Assembly: GCA_964511555.1 (NCBI GenBank)
Contig: CAZEFR010000001.1
Location: 62,001 to 126,000, forward strand
Direction of reading: 5' to 3'
Length of the DNA: 64,000 nt
Origin: CAIZGX01 sp964511555
Lineage (GTDB): Bacteria > Bacteroidota > Bacteroidia > Flavobacteriales_D > Sanyastnellaceae
The position numbers were made by a program, and so were the translations under genes. A model generated the notes under the pieces. That model was not told where the DNA came from, made no database searches, and saw only the letters and a program-made list of their open reading frames with translations. Below are positions 44,832-52,559 of the stretch, piece by piece (the stretch's first letter is position 1; every line of letters begins with the position of its first letter).

Positions 44832-45413
44832 TTATTTACCTTGAGAAAGTTTCTCCATTTCTTTGTCGAAAGTTTCTTTGAATTTTTCGTAGTTGTAGTC
44901 AGCTTTTAATTTGTCATTTTTAGACAACCCACTTTGGTATGCATCTGCGATAGTGTTTCCGCTTAACTCAAGAGCAACGTAACTTACATAAGTTCCATCA
45001 GGGCGTTGAGTTAATTTTTCACAGATTTCAATGCAACCGCGAAGTTCTTGGTCAACAACTGTGCGAGCCATTTCGTTGAAAGACTCAGTTACTTCTTCTT
45101 TGTTGTTTACTTCAGTGGAGTTAACGTAGTTGTCACCAACAATTTTCATTGTAGCGCTGATTGTTTTTCCCATTTCAGACATAGCGTTTGAACGCGCTTT
45201 TTTCTTAGCAGTCTCACGATCCATGCTCTCGCCTGTAGCGGTTGAACGAAAAGCTTCGTTGGTACTTTTGTAATCATTACCTGAGCAGTATTCATTGATG
45301 ATTACTTCTCCTTTTGGGTCTGGAGTTTTCACTTCGTCTTTGTTCTTCTTGCAAGAAGGGATAGCAACCATTGTCATTGCAGCAATTGCTAAAAGGGTAA
45401 TACGTGTTTTCAT
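44832..45413 (-). CDS. LPP20-like lipoprotein (short)
   Basis: A predicted lipoprotein of 193 residues: the signal segment ends in IPSC with Cys21, followed by a Lys-rich linker. The domain at about residues 55-160 (ETAKKKARSNAMSEMGKTISATMKIVG...YVALEL) has the arrangement of the LPP20 family, in which an Ala-rich helix precedes beta-strands. In other phyla such lipoproteins (for example Vibrio FlgP) form outer-membrane-linked rings. It is the last member of a same-strand group with a second LPP20-like protein, a CsgG-like lipoprotein and a DUF4476 protein, and is followed by a strong terminator. The function is not known. Confidence 0.78.
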   Translation of the reverse strand: MKTRITLLAIAAMTMVAIPSCKKNKDEVKTPDPKGEVIINEYCSGNDYKSTNEAFRSTATGESMDRETAKKKARSNAMSEMGKTISATMKIVGDNYVNSTEVNNKEEVTESFNEMARTVVDQELRGCIEICEKLTQRPDGTYVSYVALELSGNTIADAYQSGLSKNDKLKADYNYEKFKETFDKEMEKLSQGK

Positions 45414-45456
45414 TTTGTCAAGATATTAGTTGTATTGTTGTTTTCAGTTATTGTGC

Positions 45457-45464
45457 CAAACTTA
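45457..45464 (-). promoter_or_regulatory. possible -7 element for the short LPP20-like lipoprotein gene
   Basis: TAAGTTTG on the minus strand fits TAnnTTTG and lies 43 nt upstream of the ATG, overlapping the end of the preceding gene. No -33 partner was found, so this is weak. Confidence 0.28.
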
Positions 45465-46844
45465 CAAAATAATTTTAATTATTTCTGGGATTAGCGTGGT
45501 TTCAATAATTTCTCTTTGTTTTTTATACGCTTCTAAGACTGCATTTTCGTGAGAAAGTTGCACGCCTTTGACTCCATTGATGCTGTGTTCATATACAGGA
45601 GAGTTTGTTTTGGTGTCGTTAACAACAAATTTACCATCGATGTACGCTACTTTAAAACCTTGAATATCTTCTCCTGCTCGCGGATTTACGTTTATGTAAA
45701 TGACGTAATCTGCATTTGTTTCACTTGATTCAATTCGCATGCCTCGGCTAACGAGGGTGTTTTTCGTTGTTTCTGAAAGCGTTGTGATTTTAGTGCCGTC
45801 GAGTCGAAATTCATTGGTTGTTATGAAGAAAGTGGGTGCGAGAATTTCAATAGGAATTTTCCTGCTATCAGTGTTTATCCCTGTTATGAGAGCTTTTGCA
45901 AGGTCGGAATCTAGGTCCTGAGGTACCAGGGCGTCAATGACTAGACTTAGTTCAAGAGCGTTGTTTCTGGCCTTGAGAGATACATTGTCTACATCGGCTA
46001 AAATAATTCCATCATTATCAGACATGACAGTTTTAGGTTTCATGAAATTGTCTCTTTGATAAGAATATCTCACATTTATGCCTCGCACACCTTCGCCTTT
46101 GTATGTAACCATTATCGGTACTTGAGCTTTGAAAGTGTTTTTAGACGAAAGAACGATATTCTTGAGAGGTGTTTCAAAGCGCAAGTCGGCTAATACTGCT
46201 CTTATCTCGGAAAATAGTTCGTTGTCTATGAAAATTTCGTTCCCATTTTCATCTTTTACTCTGTTTACCTCAGTCCAGTATGGTTTCAGAGCAAAAAGCC
46301 CGTGATAAAAAAGATCTATAGCAGTTGGTATATTTTTATTCTTTTTAGCCTCTCTGCCTTTTTTTAAAAAATCCAACGCTGATCTCAGTGTATTGTCTTT
46401 TTTCTGATCTTTTTTTGTTTGATAATCGAGCTTGTTAAGTCTGTAGTAGACGGCATAAATTTCTTTGTCCTCCCATATTCCAGCAACTTCATAATCTTCC
46501 AACAATTCAGAAGATGATGTTGTAACGTTTGAACTAAAGCTTTCACTGAAGGCTTTATTTACTTCCATGGTATTAAAGAAGGTTTGGCCTTCAACTTTCA
46601 CAGAAATCTCTGTTGCTAAATCGTTCAGGGCTAATTTCTTTGCTATTGCTTGAAATTCTGTTGGCTGCGTAATCTTCGAGCAAGTGGCAATGCCAATGTA
46701 ATACGCAGAGTTAATTGGTCTAGAAGACACCCATTCTGGTTTTGGTTGTGGAGGAGGAACAACTGTTTTGACTGAGTCTTTAGAGCCACATGCATTTAGC
46801 AGAACGATTCCCAAAAAAAGGAAGTATTTGTAAAATAGTTTCAT
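45462..46844 (-). CDS. LPP20-like lipoprotein (long)
   Basis: A 460-residue predicted lipoprotein with lipobox LNAC (Cys19) and a Pro-rich linker. The N-terminal domain begins PEWVSSRPINSAYYIGIATCSK and continues EFQAIAKKLALNDLATEISVKVEGQ, the typical LPP20 layout. The C-terminal half contains an Ig-like beta domain (about 250-310, FKAQVPIMVTYKGEGVRGINVRY) and a final alpha/beta part with TLSETTKNTLVSRGMRIESSETNADYVIYINV. Its first codon overlaps the stop of the CsgG-like gene by one base, so the two are coupled. It is likely in the outer membrane facing the periplasm. Confidence 0.8.
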   Translation of the reverse strand: MKLFYKYFLFLGIVLLNACGSKDSVKTVVPPPQPKPEWVSSRPINSAYYIGIATCSKITQPTEFQAIAKKLALNDLATEISVKVEGQTFFNTMEVNKAFSESFSSNVTTSSSELLEDYEVAGIWEDKEIYAVYYRLNKLDYQTKKDQKKDNTLRSALDFLKKGREAKKNKNIPTAIDLFYHGLFALKPYWTEVNRVKDENGNEIFIDNELFSEIRAVLADLRFETPLKNIVLSSKNTFKAQVPIMVTYKGEGVRGINVRYSYQRDNFMKPKTVMSDNDGIILADVDNVSLKARNNALELSLVIDALVPQDLDSDLAKALITGINTDSRKIPIEILAPTFFITTNEFRLDGTKITTLSETTKNTLVSRGMRIESSETNADYVIYINVNPRAGEDIQGFKVAYIDGKFVVNDTKTNSPVYEHSINGVKGVQLSHENAVLEAYKKQREIIETTLIPEIIKIIL

Positions 46845-48214
46845 TAGGGAACAAGCGTTTGCATTTGTATTTTGACGTTATCAGCAATCTTCTTTGCTAT
46901 TTCAATGTACAAGTCATTGGCGAGGTCATTTCCATCGCGAAGGTTTCTTCTTGCGTTAAGCATTTCTCTCAGTGCATTGCGATCTCTAGTGTTGGTATTC
47001 ACTACATTCCCGTTAGCAGGGAGCAAATTGTTTGTATTTCCGCCATAAACCGCATAGATTACCTCGTCTTTTTTCTTTTCAGTAAAGATGTCGTTTTTAA
47101 TCAAGGAAGCGGTTTCAATAGAAGTCATTTTGTATTGGATAGAAACGTTGGATTCTGAGAAGTTGTAATACTCATCGAATTGAGTTGGTTTGTATTCAGT
47201 GTCGTAAAATGTTTTTCCTTCAGAATTTACTTTCTTCACTTGATAGGATTCGAAGCCGTTTCGAGTCACTTTTCGAATTTGTCCATTTTGTACGGTGTGA
47301 TTCAGGACGGTTCCCGTTATCAGTGCTTTAGCTCCTGATATTTTGCCAATTTCAACAGCATTAGATTCAGAGAAAATTCCGCTCATCTGAATGCGTTGTT
47401 CAGCAAGAATATTATTAAGGTTTTCACGATCTATTACATGAAGAAATGGATCGTTAATCTGAGTCAGTGCATTTAAAATGTAGGCTGTTGCTTTCGTGTC
47501 GCTTCCCTGCATGTTGGTGCCGTTGCTAAAGGGAAGTAATGCAACGGTATACTTTCCCCTTTCAAGAGATTTCTTTTTGAGCTCTGCAGACTCTTTGTAT
47601 CCTAATTTACGTTCTTCAACTTTTATAAAATTGTTGTAAGCTGCACGGTAATGTTTGGCCTCAAATTCAGTAACTGCCTTTTGATAAATGGGTTCGAGGT
47701 ATGCGATATCTTTTAGTTCGCCTGCATTTTTGAAATTGGGGTCAAGTCTACCAATTTCATTGAAATTGATTTCAGCATCTGCGAATTTATTTTCTTCAAG
47801 TAACGAGGCTCCTTGTTCGTAGAGATCAGTCAAGTATGATTTTTTGACTTTTTCAAAGTCGCCATTGTAGAAATCGGGAATTTGAAGTTCTACGCCTACA
47901 CCGGCAATCTTCGCTTTGTATTCTCTTGCTGCAATGAAGGAATAAACTGCTTCTTTTTTGTTCCCAAAACTGCTTTTTTGACTAAAGTCACTGAGCATGT
48001 TACTCAAAACTGTTTGCCCAGTTTTTTTCATTCCAATTTGGGCGTCTATGTTGGCTCTTTTTTTCCAAAGCGCGGTGTAGTAATTCTCAGAGGCTTCTTT
48101 GGTCAATCCAGCCGCCTCTTGTTTCTTAGCAAGTTTCGTAAAGTATTTGCTGTTGTGACAAGACTGAGCAGTCACTAGAAGAAGCGCGCTTAAGAGGAAA
48201 AGGACTGTTCTCAT
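46844..48214 (-). CDS. CsgG-like lipoprotein with TPR-like N-terminal region
   Basis: A 456-residue predicted lipoprotein with lipobox AQSC (Cys19). Residues about 25-220 are helical and TPR-like (YEQGASLLEENKFADAEINFNEI). From residue 221 a CsgG-type domain is recognisable: KYTVALLPFSN, TAYILNALTQ, LHVIDRENLNNILAEQRIQMSG and VEIGKISGAKALITGTV. CsgG itself is the curli export pore, while related proteins such as FlgO are periplasm-facing lipoproteins; which applies here is open. It lies 2 bp after the DUF4476 gene and is coupled to the LPP20-like gene downstream. Confidence 0.85.
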   Translation of the reverse strand: MRTVLFLLSALLLVTAQSCHNSKYFTKLAKKQEAAGLTKEASENYYTALWKKRANIDAQIGMKKTGQTVLSNMLSDFSQKSSFGNKKEAVYSFIAAREYKAKIAGVGVELQIPDFYNGDFEKVKKSYLTDLYEQGASLLEENKFADAEINFNEIGRLDPNFKNAGELKDIAYLEPIYQKAVTEFEAKHYRAAYNNFIKVEERKLGYKESAELKKKSLERGKYTVALLPFSNGTNMQGSDTKATAYILNALTQINDPFLHVIDRENLNNILAEQRIQMSGIFSESNAVEIGKISGAKALITGTVLNHTVQNGQIRKVTRNGFESYQVKKVNSEGKTFYDTEYKPTQFDEYYNFSESNVSIQYKMTSIETASLIKNDIFTEKKKDEVIYAVYGGNTNNLLPANGNVVNTNTRDRNALREMLNARRNLRDGNDLANDLYIEIAKKIADNVKIQMQTLVP

Positions 48215-48216
48215 AA

Positions 48217-49323
48217 TTATTTCGTTTCAATGTATTCATTTAGCTCTTCCGTACTCGAATCGAAGTTGAAGGCTTGACTTACATTGTAGTAATTGTTTTG
48301 GTCGAAGCAAAAATCGTAAGCATATTTTGCGAATTCTAGACGAGTTTCTTCGAATCCGAAAATTTGCATGATTTCAAGAATTTGGTCTGTTGTAAGGCAA
48401 TTGGCTTTTGCGACTTGTCTTGCCGTTGACAGCCTGGTGTCGTCGAATCCCTTACTTTCTATGGTTTGTTTAGCTCTGCCAAAGCTTGCTGCATCCATTG
48501 ATCGAGTGCAGTTTCCGTTTCCAGAAATGGTAGCATTCGAGGGCTGGGTTGAAGATGGTTCGCTTGGACGTGTTGAGTGAGCTGGGACGGTGGAATTGCT
48601 TGAGGAAGTTGATGTTGTAGTTCTGGTAGTTGTTGTGGTTGTTCCAGATGTTTGAACATCCATGTTTGGAACATTCATGTTAATACCCATGTTCATTCCG
48701 TCTACATTAATATTCATTCCAACGTTTCCACCAGTAGTTGTGGAATTGGTTTCGCTGACATTTACATTCATTCCGAAGTTTACGCCGTCTACGTTAACAT
48801 TCATTCCAACGTTCCCCACATTTGTGGGATTGGCGTTTGTGCCGGTTACTGTTGTAGTAGTTGTTGTATTTGAATTTCCGCTGTTCACGACTCCGGTGGA
48901 GTTCTGCGTTTGAGTTGTGCTCGCAGGCACATCGTCTGCAACGGCGAAATCTTTCACGTTATTGTTGGCAGGGGAGTTCGCTGTAGAATTAGCAGAAATA
49001 GGGTTTTCTGTAAAAAAACGAAGGACGTACTCACCTTTTTTATTTTTCTTCACTTGGTAGGTAACTTCCATTCCTGGATGAAGTGCAAAGTTGTTGTTGG
49101 AGAAATCGGCAAGTGATGCATCTTGAAAATCTACTCGTGCTTGGTAAAATTCTGATGTCAAACCTGTAAGCTTTATGTTTGCTTGAGGTGCGCTGTTCAT
49201 GGCTTCGCCGTTTAAGTAAAGTGTGAATTTCTCTCCTGCTTCGGAATAAATTACGGCATTCATTTGAGCAAAAGCGTTTGAGAAAGAAAGGAGGGCTAGG
49301 GTTATTAAAGCTATTTTTTTCAT
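48217..49323 (-). CDS. DUF4476 protein with Asn/Gly-rich repeats
   Basis: The signal peptide ends at about residue 19 (NAFAQ). An N-terminal beta domain (about 22-110) is followed by a Ser/Thr/Asn-rich linker that contains two copies of a block built on GMNVNVDGVNFGMNVNV (about 170-235) and flanking Thr runs. The C-terminal 95 residues (CTRSMDAASFGRAKQTIESKGFDD...TTDQILEIMQIFGFEETRLEFAKYAYDFC) match the helical DUF4476 domain. The role of DUF4476 is unknown. It is the first gene of the CsgG/LPP20-like group. The low-complexity middle is encoded by imperfect DNA repeats and may vary in length. Confidence 0.82.
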   Translation of the reverse strand: MKKIALITLALLSFSNAFAQMNAVIYSEAGEKFTLYLNGEAMNSAPQANIKLTGLTSEFYQARVDFQDASLADFSNNNFALHPGMEVTYQVKKNKKGEYVLRFFTENPISANSTANSPANNNVKDFAVADDVPASTTQTQNSTGVVNSGNSNTTTTTTVTGTNANPTNVGNVGMNVNVDGVNFGMNVNVSETNSTTTGGNVGMNINVDGMNMGINMNVPNMDVQTSGTTTTTTRTTTSTSSSNSTVPAHSTRPSEPSSTQPSNATISGNGNCTRSMDAASFGRAKQTIESKGFDDTRLSTARQVAKANCLTTDQILEIMQIFGFEETRLEFAKYAYDFCFDQNNYYNVSQAFNFDSSTEELNEYIETK

Positions 49324-49428
49324 CGTAATTAGGGTTGTCTTAATTGGTAAATTTAGTTATGAATCTATATGTAGAAAAGTTTATGCCAAAAAATAATGCC
49401 TTAAGAAAGGGAAGCTAGTTGGTTTGGT

Positions 49429-49436
49429 TAACTTTG
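49429..49436 (+). promoter_or_regulatory. -7 element next to the saccharopine-dehydrogenase-like start
   Basis: TAACTTTG fits TAnnTTTG exactly and ends 6 nt before the chosen ATG, so the transcript would be leaderless or nearly so. No TTG was found at the -33 distance. Confidence 0.42.
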
Positions 49437-49442
49437 TTTGCG

Positions 49443-50753
49443 ATGGAAACGAAGAAAATAGTAATGTTTGGCGCAGGAAGAAGCGCACGTCATTTAGTTT
49501 CTTTTTTAGTGAAAGGAGCTATGGAAGGGAAGTGGAGTGTGGTGATAGCCGATACGAATGTGTCGCATTGGATTGAAGAATACGGGAGTCTTAGTGAAGT
49601 ACATTTTATTTCTGGGGATGCGACAAACGCCGAGTTTCGTCATGAGTTGATTGCTCATTCGAGTTTAGTTATTTCAATGCTTCCAGCATTTATGCATGCG
49701 GAAGTTGTGAAGGATTGTATCAATTTTCACGTGCATGTCTTCACTCCAAGTTATGTGAGTCCGGAGGTAAACGCCATGCATGAGCTAGCCCAACAGGAAG
49801 GTGTTTTGGTTTTGAATGAAATGGGTGTAGATCCTGGAATAGATCACATTTCGGCTATGGAAATCATTCATAGGTTAAAAAGTCAAGGGGCTGAAATTAA
49901 ATCGTTTGAATCATATACAGGAGGGCTTGTTGCTCCTGCAAGTGATGATAATTTATGGGGATATAAAATTTCATGGAATCCAAGAAATATAATACTTGCG
50001 GGAAGTTCTGGACATGCAATGTATCGCGAGAACAACAAACTTCGAATGGTTCCTTATTATAAATTGTTTGACGAAGTAGAGACTGTTCTTGCGAGTGATG
50101 GTGTACGATATGATGCTTACCCAAACAGAAATTCAGTGCATTACCTCGAGTTATATGGATTAGAGAATGTTCACAAACTTGTTCGCGGAACATTGCGTAA
50201 GCAAGGCTATTGTAGAGGTTGGTCCTTTTTAGTGAAGAACGGTTTCGTGAATGATGATACAAAAATTCCGGCAGGTGAATTTTCAACATGGGCAGAGCTA
50301 TCTGAGTCGTTGCTCGGTTTGAATTTCAACATAAACAATGAGAATGAAGAGGTGGCAGAGATGTTGAAAGAAATCGGAATCTTTAGCAATGAGCCACTGA
50401 GCAATGAAGAGCATACTTGTGCGCAGCATCTTCAACAACTGCTTGAGAGAAAATGGATGTTGAAGGAAGGTGATTGCGATATGATTGTGATGGTGCATAA
50501 ATTCGGTTATAAGCTGCATGGAAAGAATCATATGTTAACCTCTTCGATGGTTTTGGAGGGAGATGACGAATTGAGAACAGCGATGTCGAAAACAGTGGGT
50601 ATGCCAATCGCCTTTGCAGTTGATCGTTTATTCAATGGTGATTTTTCTTCACGTGGTGTTCAAATACCTGTGACCGCAGAGTTTTACGTGCCTCTATTGC
50701 AAGACCTTCACAACTACGGTATTTCATTCGTTGAAACCATTGAAGAAATATGA
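49443..50753 (+). CDS. saccharopine dehydrogenase-like oxidoreductase
   Basis: A two-domain NAD(P)-dependent oxidoreductase of the saccharopine reductase/LYS9 type. The Rossmann motif is VMFGAGRSARHLVSFL at the N-terminus; ISMLPAFMHAEVVKDC and VLNEMGVDPGIDHISAMEII are characteristic of the family. The C-terminal part (about 130-390) is the substrate-binding domain. In lysine breakdown such an enzyme converts saccharopine to glutamate and aminoadipate semialdehyde; the exact substrate here is not proven. The start at 49443 gives 436 residues and leaves out an eight-residue extension. It overlaps the next gene by 4 bp (ATGA). Confidence 0.88.
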   Translation: METKKIVMFGAGRSARHLVSFLVKGAMEGKWSVVIADTNVSHWIEEYGSLSEVHFISGDATNAEFRHELIAHSSLVISMLPAFMHAEVVKDCINFHVHVFTPSYVSPEVNAMHELAQQEGVLVLNEMGVDPGIDHISAMEIIHRLKSQGAEIKSFESYTGGLVAPASDDNLWGYKISWNPRNIILAGSSGHAMYRENNKLRMVPYYKLFDEVETVLASDGVRYDAYPNRNSVHYLELYGLENVHKLVRGTLRKQGYCRGWSFLVKNGFVNDDTKIPAGEFSTWAELSESLLGLNFNINNENEEVAEMLKEIGIFSNEPLSNEEHTCAQHLQQLLERKWMLKEGDCDMIVMVHKFGYKLHGKNHMLTSSMVLEGDDELRTAMSKTVGMPIAFAVDRLFNGDFSSRGVQIPVTAEFYVPLLQDLHNYGISFVETIEEI

Positions 50754-51298
50754 AAAAAATAATTCTGATACTGTTCATATTGCCGTTTTCTATAATGGCT
50801 CAAGAGTATCGGAAGTGTCCTTCATTCAATGCCGATGAAAATTGGGAGACGGTTGAGTCGTTTGTAGAGAATAGAAAGAATGTTGAAGAACTTGTCGGGT
50901 GGCTTATATCAACACCGCCTACAGAGCAATTGATTGAACGTAGTGCAGCAAGTATTTTTGTTATGGAATGGGTGACGAAAAACCCTAATCTGTTTGTGAA
51001 TGTCGAAGTTGGCCCTTACAACGATTATCTCATTACTGAAGATTTAATGTTAGCCTATTTATTCGGAAATGTCAATTATGTATTGAAGCATGAAGGAAAA
51101 GTAAAGCAGGAAACGCAACGAATCGCCGGATTAAAGGCATTACTATTCTTAATAGAGCACTCGGATTCTTATTCGAAAAACAAAATTTTTAAACCTCTTT
51201 TACGCGCAAACAGAAAAGGCGAGTTAAATGAGTTTGATAAAGAGATGTGGATGAACTATAAATCCCAAGCATTGTTGTACTTGGAGAAATTGAATTAG
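50750..51298 (+). CDS. small exported protein
   Basis: I do not recognise this 182-residue protein. A signal peptide ends at about residue 17 (IMAQ). The rest is mainly helical, with LVGWLISTPPTEQLIERSAASIFVMEWVTKNPNLFVNVEV and a final Leu-rich helix, without catalytic motifs. The starting ATG overlaps the upstream stop (ATGA) and ispH begins 1 nt after its stop, so it sits within a tightly coupled three-gene unit. It is expected in the periplasm. Confidence 0.75.
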   Translation: MKKIILILFILPFSIMAQEYRKCPSFNADENWETVESFVENRKNVEELVGWLISTPPTEQLIERSAASIFVMEWVTKNPNLFVNVEVGPYNDYLITEDLMLAYLFGNVNYVLKHEGKVKQETQRIAGLKALLFLIEHSDSYSKNKIFKPLLRANRKGELNEFDKEMWMNYKSQALLYLEKLN

Positions 51299-51299
51299 A

Positions 51300-52508
51300 A
51301 TGAAGAAGTTCGAAGTACCAGAGCATTACAGATCTAACATTCTCGGAAGAATAAAAGAAATTCGTAAGGTCAATGATCCAAGAAAGAAGGATCACTCACC
51401 TTTTGTTTTTCATGTTGGAAAAACAGAGTTTGTGATACCAAGACATTTCGGATTTTGCTACGGTGTTGAGAATGCGATTGAAATTGCTTTTCGAACTGTT
51501 GCCGAAAATCCTGGAAAGCGAATTTTTCTATTAGGTGAAATGATTCACAATCCGCAGGTCAATGAAGATTTAATTGCGGAAGGAATTCAGTTTTTAGTAG
51601 ATAACCAGGGAAATCGTCTCGTTGATTTTTCAACTCTTAGTTCAGAGGATGTTGTTATTACTCCAGCCTTTGGAACTACTGTTGAAATAGCGGCGGAATT
51701 GGCAGAATTGGGGGTTCACCTTGAGCGTTACAACACCACGTGTCCATTCGTAGAAAAGGTTTGGAAACGCTCGGCCGAGCTAGGAAACCGTGGATATACT
51801 TTGGTCGTTCATGGAAAATATTTGCATGAAGAGACGCGCGCTACGTTTTCGCATGCTGCGGAAACAGGACCTGTAGTGGTTGTTCGCAATGATACGGAAG
51901 CGGAGTTGCTGGCGAGATATATACGGAAAGAATTAAGCGACGAGCAATTTGAAGTCGATTTCGCGAATAAATATTCTCCTGGTTTTGTTGCGTCAAGAGA
52001 TTTGCAAAAAATTGGTGTAGTGAATCAGACAACTATGTTAGCCAGTGAAACGCAGCAAATAGCAAATTATCTGAAGGACGTAGTTGTTCAAATGCATGGT
52101 GAAGAGGCAACAACAGATACCCGCGACACGCTTTGTTATGCGACGAACGACAATCAAAATGCAACAATTGGAGTACTGGAAAGCGGAGCGCAATTGGCAG
52201 TGGTGGTCGGTGGATTCAATTCTTCGAATACCATTCAGATTGCGACGATTTTGGGCGAAAAAATGCCAGTGTATTTCGTTCGTAATTCCAATGATTTTAT
52301 GTCCTTGGAAAAGGCGATTGTTTTCAATAGTAAGGCATTGAAGGAAGAGGAAATTGCTCCTTCACTTCTTCAACAAGAAAATTTAAAAATCGTTGTTACG
52401 AGCGGGGCTTCTTGTCCGGATAAAATCGTTGATCATGTTATTCAGCGAATCCTGGAGCTGCGCGGAGAAACAGCATCGGTTGAGTCAGCTTTGGAAGGGC
52501 GCATATAA
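51300..52508 (+). CDS. ispH: 4-hydroxy-3-methylbut-2-enyl diphosphate reductase
   Basis: The last enzyme of the MEP isoprenoid pathway, an iron-sulfur protein that releases IPP and DMAPP from HMBPP. The three cluster cysteines are visible in FGFCYGVENAIE, NTTCPFVEKVW and SGASCPDKIV. Further signatures are GEMIHNPQVNEDL and HGKYLHEETRATFSHA. At 402 residues it is longer than the E. coli protein because of an N-terminal extension of about 40 residues and an insertion before the last cysteine, as in other Bacteroidota. It supplies IPP/DMAPP for the carotenoid operon found later in the window. Confidence 0.97.
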   Translation: MKKFEVPEHYRSNILGRIKEIRKVNDPRKKDHSPFVFHVGKTEFVIPRHFGFCYGVENAIEIAFRTVAENPGKRIFLLGEMIHNPQVNEDLIAEGIQFLVDNQGNRLVDFSTLSSEDVVITPAFGTTVEIAAELAELGVHLERYNTTCPFVEKVWKRSAELGNRGYTLVVHGKYLHEETRATFSHAAETGPVVVVRNDTEAELLARYIRKELSDEQFEVDFANKYSPGFVASRDLQKIGVVNQTTMLASETQQIANYLKDVVVQMHGEEATTDTRDTLCYATNDNQNATIGVLESGAQLAVVVGGFNSSNTIQIATILGEKMPVYFVRNSNDFMSLEKAIVFNSKALKEEEIAPSLLQQENLKIVVTSGASCPDKIVDHVIQRILELRGETASVESALEGRI

Positions 52509-52547
52509 AGTGAATAAATGTGCAATCGCAATCGCGATGTTCTGTTG

Positions 52548-52555
52548 TAAATTTG
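52548..52555 (+). promoter_or_regulatory. -7 element next to the mutL start
   Basis: TAAATTTG fits TAnnTTTG exactly and ends 4 nt before the mutL ATG, predicting a leaderless mutL transcript. No TTG was found at the -33 distance. The gap after ispH is only 51 bp. Confidence 0.42.
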
Positions 52556-52559
52556 GAAG

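Noticed and set aside
48640..48850. Repeats in the DUF4476 gene as a non-coding repeat or CRISPR
   Set aside because: The repeat is in frame, codes for GMNVNV-like blocks and has no spacer structure.
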